Assembly: GCA_009801015.1 (NCBI GenBank)
Contig: VHZZ01000006.1
Location: 623,949 to 647,866 of the forward strand
Direction of reading: 5' to 3'
Length of the DNA stretch: 23,918 nt
From: Silene noctiflora
Taxonomy: Eukaryota; Streptophyta; Magnoliopsida; Caryophyllales; Caryophyllaceae
The stretch's first letter is position 1, and every line of letters starts with the position of its first letter. The notes under the pieces were generated by a model, which was not told the DNA's origin, did no database searches, and was given only the letters and a program-made list of their open reading frames with translations. A program made the translations under genes and the position numbers. Positions 1 to 12,300 of this stretch are shown here, in pieces.

Positions 1-15
1 TTTTTTTTTTTTTTT
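1..15. other. Poly-T run at the contig start
   Basis: The first 15 bases are all T. Together with the poly-C run at the other end, this suggests the window is a whole contig that stops in homopolymers. It may be a true T tract or an end artefact. Confidence 0.6.
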
Positions 16-84
16 GAAAAGTAGTCAAAATTGTAGAGAGAATGTGTGAGGGACTCGAAGCTTTTGCAAATTATTTCTATTCGG

Positions 85-300
85 ACTTTTTCCGTCTGAA
101 ATAAGACGGATAAAAATGTAACAATATTACGATAAAATGTAAATATTTTTTGATAAAATGTTGATATCAATTTTATATGTTAAAAAGTGACTATTTTAGT
201 TATAATATTTTATTACTCGTATTAAATTGTCACTTTCGATTAAAAAATATTGCCATTTTTTCGTCTTTTGTTGAGATTTGAGACTGTCTTAAGGGAGACC
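85..300. repeat. Degraded inverted-repeat (MITE-like) element upstream of the ACR gene
   Basis: An arm near 104-128 (AGACGGATAAAAATG then CAATATT) is matched in inverted orientation near 245-266. The interior is strongly AT-rich. GACGG/CCGTC words at both ends resemble the Mutator-like MITEs near 16-19 kb. No clear target duplication was found, so the borders are approximate. Confidence 0.4.
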
Positions 301-539
301 TATCCGAATTCAGTATGTCTGGTCATACTAACAATTTTGTGATTGTCTTATAACCCCACCTCCTATTTAAATTAATTGTGAGACGTTATGACCGTAACAA
401 TTAAGAATTTGTACCAAGGAATATCTGGTCGAATTCTCTCGAGATTTCAGTAAAAAGACAGGAAAGATCCAACTTCCCAACACTGAATGAGTCAGATCCC
501 TCACATCAGATGCACGCATATCCCGTCTCCTTTACATTT

Positions 540-765
540 TTTTCCCTCTCCCTCTCTAAATCACACCAAACCCAATCACCAACCATCAACCGCCACGTAG
601 CCACCTCAACTGCTGACGTGGATTTACCCTACAAAACCCAAATCAAATCGTCACCTTTTTTTTACCTCATTTAATTATCCCTCCAAATATTCTCTCTCCT
701 CATTTTTTTCCCGGCAGTAACTAATTTTACCTGAATACCGGTTATAATTCACCGGTGGGTAAAAA
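540..765 (+). promoter_or_regulatory. Probable promoter and 5' UTR of the ACR gene
   Basis: This stretch before the start codon holds C/T-rich tracts at about 541-556 and 680-710, typical of plant Y-patch core promoters. It also has an ACGT-core bZIP-type site, TGACGTGG, at 614-621 and a CCACGT word near 592. I see no convincing TATA box. The transcription start cannot be fixed from sequence alone. Confidence 0.45.
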
Positions 766-3700
766 ATGGGTGTGCCAAATGACGGAGACGACGCCGTTTT
801 GATTGAGAAAGGGAAAAAAGAAGGTGAACCGTGGGTTATTACCGTTAATTGTCCTGATAAAGTTGGTCTTGGCGTTGATATTTGTCGGACTATTCTCGAC
901 TTTGGTCTCTATATCTCTAAAGGAGGTAGTAATTTTGTACAATTTGTGATTTTTGTTTCATTTTTGTGTGTTACGGAAACAACCTCTTTTTGTTGCTAAC
1001 ACGAGGTATCTTTGACTTTGAGAGTCTCCTTACCTTGCAATTTGCGGGAGTCCTTGAAGCATCAGGGTAATGTTGAATGTGTCTCGAGAGATCTGCATTT
1101 ATTTTGTTGTTTCAAATTGTATTTTATTGGGTGGTTTAGGTTGGTGGCGAATTATAAAAAGTCACTTGATCAAAGATATTACGCCATAACTATTGTGTAA
1201 GACCATCTTTTTGTGTGAGAGGTCGTTCTATATAAAAGAAACTCAGTTATTGATACTAAATTACTAATGAATGAGTATTTAACCAATAAAAGCACCATCT
1301 TATGCCATAGGACGGTCTTATTCTGTAATTTGGCTATATTATGACTTTTGTTTGGAATGTTTTAGAAACTAGCTTTAATGTTACTTTAAAACATTGTTAA
1401 TGAATGTAACTTTAAAACATTGTTAATGAGCTAGCTTTACGTAATTAAAGAGCCATTGATTAGTGTTAATTATTAGTTTGTTGAGCATTTGTGTACCAGA
1501 AGATGATTTATAGCTGTTAGTTTATAGGTAATGGAGTAGCCATTCGATAACTTAAGCTCGCGGTACGCATGGGCAGAGCTATTAAGTTCTTTGAAAATGG
1601 TGTACTTATGGTTATGGATTATGAAGTAAATGAGTAATCCTCGTCTGATACTAGTAAATTGGAATATAATTGGCTGATCATGTTAATCGGGTATATTTGT
1701 TAATTGTTTATTAGGCTTTTTAGCTAGTGCGATTAATTATACAAGGCAATGTATAAATATCTGATGTCGACAATTACTTTTGTTACAGATGTATCGACTG
1801 ATGGGAAATGGTGTTACATAGTGTTGTGGGTGGTTCCTCATTCCAGTACTCGCACGGTTTTATGGGTGAATTTGAAAGAACGTCTTGTCTCATTCTGTCC
1901 GTCATGCTCATTGTCATATTACTATGCTCCACCTGCACCTCGCAAGTCCTCCCCTATCTACTTGCTGAAGTTTGGCTGTCTTGATAGACGAGGGTTATTA
2001 CATGGTAATGATAATTCATAAACATTATGGTCCTTGTTATTATATTGGATTTTTCAATTCACAATAATGATGCAGCTTTGCTTTCTTCTATTCAGATGTT
2101 ACCCAGGTTCTTTCTGAGCTTGAGCTCACAATTGAGAGGGTGAAAGTGACGACGACTCCAGATGGCAGAGTTCTGGACCTTTTCTTCATTACAGATAACC
2201 TGTGAGTACCTATTCCGTTGATTTTAGGGTAAATGATCCCATTGAGCATATTCCATGAGTCATTTATTTAGTTCATGCTTTTATCGAGGCTGGAAACTTT
2301 TCATCTCGTCATTTTAAGCATATTGTTCTCTTACAGAAATACAGAATTATAGTGCATGGCTTTTGTCAAGTGTTTCGATAGTTAAGGAATGGTAACTGAT
2401 AAGTTTGAACATGTTTCCTTTGTCTTTCGTGCTTTATGGAGTCGATGATTTTTGTTTTCTTCTATCTAGTTATTGGTTCAAGAAAATTTTTTCAGCTCTA
2501 GATATGAAGGACAGAATACTCATGTGCGTTGCATCGTATCATATTAAAGCATGCGTGATACGTTGGGACTTCTAGGACTGCACATGTCTTTTGTCTGGAA
2601 AGCAGGAGTGTCATGATATGGATCTCTCACTATGGGATAATTCTGAATATTTTTTTGTTCTTGTCGTGTTAGGAATCTTCTCCACACAAAGCAAAGACAT
2701 GGAGAAACTTATGAACAACTACGTAGTGTTTTAGGCGAATCGTGTATAAGCTGTGAAATTCAGATGGCAGACTCCCACTATGAAACTCGTCAGGGTACCT
2801 CGTCTATATCTCCAGCTGTTGCTCAAGAATTGTTTGCATCAGAATACTCAAAGAAAGAGTGTCATATGCAAGCTCTGAGCCTAGAATTGACAAAATTGAA
2901 AAAGGCTGTTGTCAACGTGGACAACTCGTTGAGTCCAAGTCATACCCTGCTTCAGATACATTGCCTCGACCACAAAGGTCTTCTCTACGATATCATGAGA
3001 ACTGTAAATGATCATGATGTAAAGGTATCGCCTTCTTATCTTTTATCTGCAGAGCACAACCATTATTGATCAATGAGTGATTAAAATTCCTTTTAGTCCT
3101 TTCTGACAATTATGTAGTTGTTTCTCAGTTGAGATGTTGAAAGGGATCAGATGTCTTATTGATTCAAAATTTCTTTCTGTCCTTACTGACGTTTATATAC
3201 GGAGTTGTTGTTTATTTTTTTCTTCACTCCTAACCCTTACATAGTTACATGTGATCTCTCATTTACTGTAGCTAATATAGAAGAGATTAGAGACAAAAAT
3301 ACATCCAATGTGATCTTGTCCATGGTGCATTTTTTGTTGAATGAACATTTAAGATCAGTTTTACCTCTCTTTAAATACTTAATACAACTATTACGCTAGC
3401 CGATTTGCACGAACTATCGTTTGCTGGTTAGTGATATCTGTGACCTCTCCTACTTAAACTTTGTTTTCTTTTTTGGCGTTAAGGAATTGATTTTTTTTGT
3501 CGTCCCCTTTAAATCTGTAGTTATGAGTGATACTTGTCGGCCATCACAGATGTTAAATTTAGCCTTAAATTGGAAATTCTTATTTGTAGCCTTGTAGGAG
3601 CTAAGGATAGTCTTGGGCTGTAAGAGTCGATTCACATCCTTTTTAAAAGAATCTCATGGCTTGAAATTTGGTTCCTTTCTAAATCAACCTTACCCGCATG

Positions 3701-4959
3701 GCTTCCTGTTTTTTGGGCGTCCTTGCTGGTGAGTGTGACGTGCCTGGGGTAAACACTGACTAGGCAAGGTTATGGGTTTAGATTCGGGAGGGTATTTTGT
3801 TGGTCACATTACTACTTTAGTGTTTAGAGTATTCAAAATCTATAGTTTTCATATAATGAGGACTTGGAAAATTTCAGCAGAACACCGGCAAAGAAAGTTA
3901 CCCTGTTAACTCGTAGTGAGTTGAATATATTTTAAATTATCGGCACTTGTAAGGTTGTTTCTCCAAAGCCGTGCCTTATGTTTCCATGCCTAGATGCTAA
4001 TTTGATTGCTGAATAGCTGTTGCTGTTCAGATTCCCCTTTCAGCTAATCTGATTCTTGTAACAAATGTCTCACACACTTTTATGGTTTGTTATCCTGCAT
4101 CCAGATTTCTTATGGTCGATTCTCTCTGGTTACAAAAGGGCATCGTGACCTAGACCTATTTATTCAACAGAAGGATGGGAAAAAGATCGTGGATCCTGAA
4201 AAAGAATACTCGATATGTTCCTGTCTGAAAATGGAGATGCTTCATCCATTGCGTGTACTTATAGCTAACCGTGGACCAGACACTGAACTATTGGTAGCTA
4301 ATCCAGTTGAGTTATCTGGACGAGGAAGACCTCGAGTATTCTATGATTGCACTCTTGCTCTTAAGAAGCTCGGCATTTGTGTTTTCTCGGTAATTATATG
4401 ATTATATGCTCTACTTTGGCTTTTACATTGTTCACATCCATCCTATGTTTTACTTAAACTTGTTTAGAAGTATCCGACACAACCTAATATAAAGTGTTGG
4501 AGTCAGCTATATGAAATTCACATGTTTTTTTGCTCAAAATGAAGTGTCTTACGGGTAATGAGATAATATGCTGAGTCGGAGTTAACATTGTTCTCATTAA
4601 TTTTGATGAACGCTATTTGTCTATCCATAATATTTAAAGATTCAAAGTAAATTACACTTATCTTCGTTTTTAAGAAGCTATAGCGAGTATATAGAACGAG
4701 AAGGTAATAGTTAGATATGGCCTGACTGCTAAAGTCAAATGGGAACAATATGAACAGGTTGGATTACGCGTCTCCCAAAAGCTGAACTAAACTTGTCATT
4801 ATATGTATGCAGGCTGAAATAGGGCGGTACTCAGCATCAGACCGAGAATGGGAGGTCTACCGGTTTCTTCTAGATGAAAAATGTGAGTACCAATTGCATA
4901 AAACTGAAGTTAGAAGTCAGATTGTAGACCGAGTAAGGAGAATGTTAATGGGTTGGTAA
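766..4959 (+). CDS. ACR9/ACR10: ACT domain-repeat protein, ACR9/ACR10-like (six exons)
   Basis: Exons are 766-925, 1789-2004, 2096-2201, 2673-3024, 4105-4389 and 4813-4959. All introns are GT-AG, phases agree throughout, and the product is 421 aa, close to the roughly 410-425 aa I recall for Arabidopsis ACR9 and ACR10. ACT domains lie at about residues 24-95 (VNCPDKVGLG), 110-180 (CLDRRGLLHDV) and 251-310 (CLDHKGLLYDIM). A fourth, divergent ACT-like segment covers about 325-400, and the protein ends in LMGW as the family does. ACR proteins are plant ACT repeats resembling the regulatory part of bacterial GlnD and are thought to sense amino acids; no catalytic domain is present. The start codon is in good context and the N-terminus MGVPNDG is family-like. 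Intron 1 holds a SINE relic. ACR9 and ACR10 cannot be told apart here. The gene looks intact. Confidence 0.93.
956..1080 (+). mobile_element. SINE relic (Au-like) in intron 1 of the ACR gene
   Basis: The sequence aligns along its whole length with the better preserved copy at 14763-14900. Shared landmarks are AACAACCTCTTT / AACAGCCTCTTT, a CTAACAC block, TTGCAATTTG, a CCTTGA-GCA block and GGGTAATGT near the end. The AACAGCCTCT...GGTAAGG pattern with a GTTG-rich tail is characteristic of Au-type plant SINEs. This copy is the more diverged of the two. Confidence 0.6.
1190..1326. repeat. Short inverted-repeat relic in intron 1 of the ACR gene
   Basis: GTAAGACCATCT near 1197-1208 is matched in reverse complement by GGACGGTCTTAT near 1310-1321. 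The spacing of about 100 bp and the GACGG word suggest a decayed MITE related to those at 16-19 kb. No target duplication was seen. Confidence 0.35.
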
Positions 4960-5355
4960 CTGTAAGCGTATTCATGTTCGAGCTAGAGATCGATCTTTTT
5001 CTGGAGTTGCAGACATGTTCAGCATTCCATCGACATTCAAGATCGATTCTGATGTACAGTTCATTTGTTTAGTTGTATAAGCAATCTATTTTCAATTCTG
5101 AGTAGAGTAGAATCCATCCAGGTCGCAGTGTAAGCTGTCCGGCCTTCGCCTGTGTGTAATATTTGCTTATATTAGTTTGTTATTCTTTGGCTGTCCTTCC
5201 CTTTTTCCGGTTTCCTTTGCCTCGGAGTAAAAGGATCCGTAATGGCATTTTGACAGTGACTCGCTAAGAACTCAGGTCTTAAGTAAGTTACCTGACATCT
5301 ACTTCCACCTTAGGCTCGGTATTCGAAAATATGATTTGATAATATTCTGCTTCAA
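4960..5355. other. 3' flank of the ACR gene, nothing recognised
   Basis: About 400 bases after the ACR stop codon. They probably include its 3' UTR. No coding frame, RNA gene or repeat structure was found. Confidence 0.5.
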
Positions 5356-6082
5356 TCCTCTTCACTACTAAGAGAATAAAAATTCTCTTAATTTTCCCTC
5401 TTAAATGCATTTAGCTCAATAAGGAAACTTTCTTTAATAAACAATAGGAAAATGATAAATACAGCCCTAAGGGTTGTATTTAAGGGACCAAAAAAGGAAA
5501 GAAAAACTTAAATCAAGCATTAATGACATCAATTTACGCGTAATTGTGTCGTAAATTCCTAATTTAATTCCATTTTGGGAAGTATTTTAGCTCTTAAATA
5601 CAGCCCTAAGGGCTGTATTTATCATTACCCTAAACAATATAATCTTTTTCTTAAAATATAATCTTACAATTATTATACTCTAATATTTTAATTAAATTCA
5701 AAATTACGATTTTTTCATTATAGTAAAATAAAATTGGTATTAACCCTTAAACTATAAACCATAAGTTGTTAAATTAGTCATAATGCAATTATTATTATTT
5801 AGAAAATAATTTGACACATACTTACTATTAACTTCGTGACAAAAAATGGAGAAAATTAAAAAATGAATCTGTAGTTTAATGGTAAAAAGAGTATTTTCAC
5901 CAAAATACACATTTCATAATTTTACTCTATTTTCTTGGATTAATTTTCCATTTTTCAATTTTTTTCCATATTAAAATATAATGGAGTGAAATATTAAATA
6001 TTAACGAGGCACCGATTTGAATAATACTAAAAAAAATACAAACCCTATATATGCCGCGCAATGTGCGCGGGATCTATACTAG
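5356..6082 (+). mobile_element. Non-autonomous Helitron
   Basis: The 3' end is diagnostic. A GC hairpin (CCGCGCA, 3-nt loop, TGCGCGG) at 6054-6070 is followed 8 nt later by CTAG at 6079-6082 and then a T, as expected of a Helitron inserted between A and T. The proposed 5' end at 5356 begins TCCTCTTCACTACTAAGAG, follows an A, and resembles the TC...TACTA start of plant Helitrons, but it is less certain. There is no Rep/helicase frame. A Mutator-type MITE has inserted at 5447-5630. Confidence 0.65.
5447..5630. mobile_element. Mutator-type MITE (184 bp) inside the Helitron
   Basis: It is flanked by a perfect 9-bp duplication TAAACAATA at 5438-5446 and 5631-5639, the length made by Mutator-like transposases. 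The inverted ends share AATGATAAATACAGCCC for 17 bases, with further matches beyond. Each end is itself nearly palindromic around GCCCTAAGGGC. There is no coding capacity. Confidence 0.85.
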
Positions 6083-6352
6083 TTTCATTATTACAAGATT
6101 TTATACGTACAAAATGGACTGGGATTTTGAGAACCACAATATACAGCTATTTATAATGCATATGACAAAATTCTGATACAATCGGAGAGCAAGAACTTAC
6201 ACGAAACAGTTCAACACATGAGACTAACTCATTATCGCTCATGAGGAATACGAATGTTTGAGTTAGGACCTCACGCGTGAAACTGTCTTACACAAAATTT
6301 ACGGCTATTGGAGAAAACAAACACAATAGTTTCTCCCAATTGTTGCAAAAGA
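6083..6352. other. 3' flank of the minus-strand gene, nothing recognised
   Basis: This lies between the Helitron end and the stop codon of the minus-strand gene, and probably holds the 3' UTR of that gene. No other structure was seen. Confidence 0.45.
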
Positions 6353-9300
6353 CTACACATCTTTCTTGGACATCCTGGGTCTCCTGAGCTTCTCCCAACT
6401 TGAGACGATCAATCCTATTAGGGAGTAAAACACGGCTTTTATGCACGAGACTAGAAAATGCCAACAGGATGATGGCCAGTACCATGGATATAACAGCCGA
6501 AAGAATAGACTAATGAAATGCCGAGGGTACTGCCCAACCTGTAGACCAAAAATATTTATACAGAAACTCAGAAAGGTTAAATAATATGAATAAATATAAT
6601 AGTTGGGCCTCAACCATCACCTTAAGGTTTTGATTGAGAAGGTTCATCTATCATGGTATCAGAGTTCGGTCACAGGTTCGAATCCTGGCAACCTTGGTTG
6701 TTTCAAAAGAGTACGACAGTAATAAACAAACTTCCCGAACTGAAAAAGGCAACATATGAGCGACAGGAAGTTCCTAAAACCAAATGCTTCCTATTGTCAC
6801 AGTCGTATTTATGTTCTACATACTCGACCATTATTTTGTTTTACTTTAGAAGAGTTGAGGAACCAAGTTGCTCTAGATAACTAATGTAGTTCATAGTTTA
6901 AACTAAAGGAAATGACAAAAAGGCCTAATTACTTACCGGGAATAGTGAATTCAAAGCATCCCAAGCTGCATGGCGAACAGTCCTGGTAGGATACATTGGA
7001 CCTCCGGGAGGAGTAAAGCTGTACAAGCAACTCTTCAGTCGAGTACTAGTAGTCATCCTAAGCTCCAGACCTACATTAAAGCACAGTAAACTCAGCCTTC
7101 CCTAACGCTTTTAAAATCGCATCGAGAGTTAAGACAACGAGGTAATGCACCTTGGAGAATCTTGATTTGAGACAAATAGTGCAGCAGGACAGGCTCCACC
7201 TTCAATTTTTGAAGCTGAGCAAACAAAAAAGTGGTGGTACAACCGATTTTAGAATTCAGCGAGTTACAAGCTCAAAAAACATGATCATTTTCTCAACCTA
7301 CCTGATCGCCGAGCTCGGTCACAAAGATATCCGCTGGGCCACCAACCAAGAAAGAAGTTGGAAAAGCCGGGAAATGGTTAAGGAAACCTTCAAGCTGGTC
7401 AACTGTGAGGAGGAAACATCAAAACCATCAACAGCCAAGCTGATGAGCCTTACAGAGGAAGGGGAAAAAAGATCAAAGGAGCATCATCAGTTAAAAAAGT
7501 ACCTGCATTGTAAAAGAACATAAATCTTGACAATAGAAGAAACAGGTCCCGCTGAGCCTGAAATTGCAGGAAAGATAATAATCAAGAAGTCCGTAATTTA
7601 ACCATCCAAAGTGTCGACAGAAATTAGTCAATAGAAAGTATACCAAAAAAACAAAAAACAAAGTATGTCATCATCCCACCTGTATATTAAGTTTTGCCAA
7701 GCGTGACTGGTCCAATGCAACATTCTCAAGAAGATACTGAATGTGCATGGAATATAAGGAATTTGTTAGGATTCGCGAGGCTGCCTGGAGTCCATGGATA
7801 AGTTACAACAACAAAACTACAACGGCCAAAGATAGAAACTTACGTAAAATATGGACTGAAACTGTTTTGTGTTGGTCTGCACATCAATCCTGGATATCAA
7901 AATTCATTTCACCGTTAAGTATAGATAAGCAAACTATCATATTGGGCAATCTCTTTACAAAAGAGAAAAGGTAAAATTCAATTTTTATTTTGTTGATATC
8001 TTAAGTGATTGAACACCATCATCCTCAAAGTTCCTCTTATCACTGCTAGTATCTGGCTGACACAAATGGTGACTTGAAACGTTAGCTGGCACTAGCCCGG
8101 TCAATAACCCAGAAGACTAATAAGTTAATTCTTAGGTACACCAGGTCTACCACGTCATCATACACCCAAACCAATGAGAAGAAAAACACCCCAAAAGCCA
8201 ATTATAGTAAAGAAGGACAAGCCCAAGACGCAGAATGCTGTGGAAGGAGCTGTAACATCCTGCTCAGCAAATCAGAAAGTTGGCAGCAGAGTGAAAGAAA
8301 AGGACCAAGGGTAATTGGAATTATGCTGTGTGTATATAGCAATATGCAGCTGGAAAATGTTGTATCTGTGTAAATGTACTTTGTCCTTAGTACAACTCAT
8401 CTAAGGTAACCTTGGTGACCGACTATATATAAAGAGTCCAATGTAAAAGCCAATACACAATTATCGAGAAAGATGACAGCCGCCAATGGGCAACAATATT
8501 CACCTAAATAAAAGCATCCTATTTACTGCAACTTTTCATACAATGTTCATACTAATCAAATTCGAAATGGAACTGGCTCTCTATAAGGAGAAAAGTAGGG
8601 TTCATGACAGGTGTAGTGGAAAGACCCAAGACAAATCAAGTCAAAATAGAAGCATGGGAGGCTACTATTAACTTGTTGATTTCCTGAATAGTTCAGAATG
8701 TGAATGAACCTATTAAGATGGCCATAATGTATACTCAATGTGCAAAGGATATTTGAAGGATCTTGAGAAGAAGGTACCTTGTGAATAATGGAGCAAGAAA
8801 ATACAAACTCAACAAGGAAACTTTTAGGGTAAGATTATTGGTAGTCTTGAGACAAGACTTTGGTAAGTCTTAAACAAGACTCACTCAAGACTACCAATAA
8901 TCTACAAAAGTCTTGACAAAGTCTTAAGTTGAGTCTTGGAAATCCAAGACTCAACTTAAGAGCACTAGCAATGGACAAACTTAAAATAAAGTTCTTCCTT
9001 TCTATGTCATCTTTTGACAAACTCTATAAACATAAAACTTTAATCTACAATGGAAGAACTTTAAATAAAGTTTTTAAGAGCATTGGTAATGGACAAATTC
9101 AAAATAAATATACTGATTCTTTGGTTAATTTTTTTGTTTTTAGCACAAACTTGGTTCTTATTTTCAAACCAAGTTTGTCAAATAAAAGACAAACTTTTTG
9201 TCACAATGGACAAACTCACCCAAATAAAGTTCTTGTGACAAACCCAAGAACAAAAACTACCCATTGCAATTGCCCTAAGACTTTAGGTGAGTCTTGACCC

Positions 9301-12300
9301 CACCATGAGTGAAAAGTATCCAATTAATGGATACCATGTGACATTTTTTTAGTGAAGTGAAAAGTAGAAAAGTAGAGTCTGAGGTGAGTCTGACGGATAA
9401 TGTATAAAGTCTGAGGTGGGTCTGAATAATAAAGAAATAATAAAAGTTAGTGGAAAACTAATGTGACAGAGTCTTAAGATTTGGAAGAGTCTTACTGATA
9501 ATCTTATGAACTTAAGCAAAACAGAAAATCTGTTACTGACTACTACACCCAACTCAGGACTAGGACGAGTTGAAATAATCAATGACTAGAGTTTGCAACC
9601 TTTATGGAGACCATGCAGAAATACAAAGAAGAAGCAAGACTTAATCAGAGGACTGGACTCGACCTTTGGACCCCAGAGAAGTGCCATCCTACTCATGTTA
9701 CCACTACCAACAGTGGATGATGCTATGTTAATCATGGTGCAAGGGGAAGCACAACAAGAAAACAAACAAGTCACACAAAAACCTGAAGCGGAAGTGTCAG
9801 CTCTTCTGGGAAAGGGGGAGCAATCCCAGAATGAATGCAAACATTGTGGACTAAGCAACCTTACTTCTGACAAGTGCTGGTACGAACCAGGAAATTCTAA
9901 GCCCAAAAGGGGAGGAGGTAGTTCAAAAAGGAGACACGGAAATTTCAGAGGTTTCAAGGGACGTTTTAAAGGCAGAGGTAAGACTAATCTCTTGTCCGGC
10001 AATGTGGAGTGAAACTGATAAGAGATTGAGTGCAATTTTGCATGTATAATCTCGTCTCAATGCAGAGTAATCAAAAAATGAATGGATTATTGACTCGGAG
10101 GCAAGTCATCATATGATCACAAGCCTTGATAAACTCATCAATGTGGGGGTTTTGACTTATATATGATATTATGAAAAGGGCAGGAAAGAGAAGATGAGGT
10201 GCGCGCTTCACTTTCGAAATCACATGACTAAGAAAGAAAAAGGGCTAAGTCGTCAATCACTTCATTCTCTTTTTAATCTTGTTTTGATCTCGGCGAAGGG
10301 ATATAAAGGAGGGTGCGGTTTGTCAGCGAGAGGGCACGTCAGTTCTTCGGCTAAAGACAGCCAGCTCTACTTAAGACAGCCTGTAAGTGGCAGGTTTAAA
10401 ACGAAATGGTGGGAGACTGAAAAAAATGTGATGTATGTCCCGGACTTTAAGCATAATCTTCTATCTATCCAGAAGTTCCTTGAGGACAATCAAGCTATGT
10501 GGTTTTCTTCAATAGTCATTATGTTATACAAGATTATACCATTCATGAAGTCCAAGCAAGAGGAAAAGCAGTAGGTGGAATACACTACTTTGAAAGCCAC
10601 AAAAGAACTACCAATGATGTTGTCAACGAAAATAAACCTCCCAAGAAATCTTATATGATCTTATAGCTTTTACTTTTATACCTAAGGCTGACAGAATGTG
10701 TCATGAGCCGTTAACTACTGAGAAACACTCTTGTAGTAAAAATCTTTTGTCTATGCATGCCAAACTTGACTCCTACACTTTATGGCGTAACAGGCTTGGA
10801 CATGCTCCATTCAATAAATTGCAATATATTTCGTCCCTTCAAATCAATGCAATAGACGCTCATAAATAGACCTGCCTTTGCTATCCCATGACTAACCCTC
10901 TGAGTCAATCCAGTAATGCTCAATCTTTTGCCATGGTTCGCATGGGCATATGGGGGGCTTATAAAATGCATTATAGGGGTAGATACATATACTCTTTTTA
11001 TCCTTACTTACTGGAAATGAAAACAGAGGCATTTGAGTTTTATACGAGTTTTACCAATTTGCTAAAACTCAATTTGGTGCTAACAATGCCCTTGAGTTCA
11101 AAGACTAACACTGCTAGGAATTATTTGCCTCCAATGCATCATACATCAGACAAGCACAGTAGATAGGTCACAGCAAAATGGATTAGTAGAAAGGAAACAC
11201 AAAGACTTGTTGGAGATCCGTGCGACTTTGAGGTCGGCCCCCCTTGAGTTATCGGGGTGATTGTGTCATGACAGCAGCCTACATAATCAATAGGCTTCCT
11301 TCCCCAGTTACAAAAACTATAACACCCTATGAAATCTTATATCAAAAGGAGCCTGACTATTTAAGCTTAAAAGCCTTTGGGTGCTACTAGGGACAAGGAC
11401 AAGTTTCAAGCCAGGGATATACCTTGCATATTTATTGAGTACCCTGCACACCAGAAGGGTTATAATATAAAGGAATTGCACTCCAAGAAGAGGTTTGTCA
11501 CTAGAGATGCACATATCTTTTGCACACATATTTCCCTATAATGATCAACACAAGCGCAAATTTGTCCAACCTTATCCTGTTCAGCTTTCCACAACAGGAG
11601 CCTGTACCACCAGCAATTCACTTTCCCATACATCAAACCAGCGGCAGTACTGGTGCTGATACCCCCACATACCTATCTTGACAATACAGGTACTCTAGTA
11701 GAATTAATAACAGCCTATAATGAAAGTCAAGTCTCAGGAACTGAAGACGAGTCATCAAAATTTCACCGAAAGTCAGATAGACTAAGGAACGATCCTGAAT
11801 GGATGAAGGATATTTTGATCAACTACAAAGGAAAAATAACAAGGGAGATATAACTCAGACAGAGGCCAATGAAACACGGTATTTTACTAATATGTTTACT
11901 CAGATAATAAAAGTCGAGAAGCCATCTTATTTTGGTGAGGCTGTGAAAAAAGCTGAATGGGTTTATGCAATGAACAATGAACTGAATGCCCTAGAAGAAA
12001 CTGATACTTGGGATATTGCCACATTATCACTAGGAAGAAAAGTCACTTGGTATAAATGGATTTAAAAAATGTAAGTATTAACCAGATGGATCTCCTGAGA
12101 GACATAAGGCTTGACTGGTGGTAATTCAGGGATGTGGACAAAAATATTGGGTGGACTACTTCGAGACCTTTGCACATGTTGCCAAAATGACTACTGTAAG
12201 GGCTTTGTTGGTGCGGCAGCCATGAAAGGATAGAGCCTGTACCAAATGGATGTTAAGAATGCCTTTCTTCATGGTGATCTTGAAGAAGAGGTTTATATGT

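Larger units (their letters stand above)
8473..10012 (+). mobile_element. Copia gag region (fossil), split by MITEs
   Basis: The capsid-like sequence lies on both sides of the 8830-9506 insertion. The second part has the LxGLDxxFxxxRSxILLMxPLPT pattern typical of Copia gag at about 9635-9720. A zinc knuckle of the type CKHCG...CW lies at about 9837-9880, followed by a Gly/Arg/Lys-rich basic tail (GNFRGFKGRFKGRG). Degraded. Confidence 0.75.

Noticed and set aside
766-999. Stand-alone 77-codon gene at the ACR start
   Set aside because: It is exon 1 of the ACR gene read into intron 1. The donor at 926 joins in phase to 1789.
3700-3800. tRNA-like or SINE-like patch in intron 4 of the ACR gene (GGTTTAGATTCGGGAG)
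   Set aside because: Only a weak B-box resemblance. No A box at the right spacing, no tail and no second copy in the window.
6655-6687. Functional tRNA gene
   Set aside because: TGGTATCAGAG and GGTTCGAATCC are present, but no cloverleaf with an acceptor stem can be formed. It fits a SINE head or LTR primer site better.
7152-7523. 123-codon + strand open frame
   Set aside because: It is the antisense shadow of exons 7-9 of the minus-strand gene; the minus-strand exons splice in phase and read as a conserved protein.
9349-10035. Minus-strand open frames of 77 and 149 codons
   Set aside because: They lie opposite the Copia gag region, whose + strand zinc knuckle and gag patterns are the real signal.
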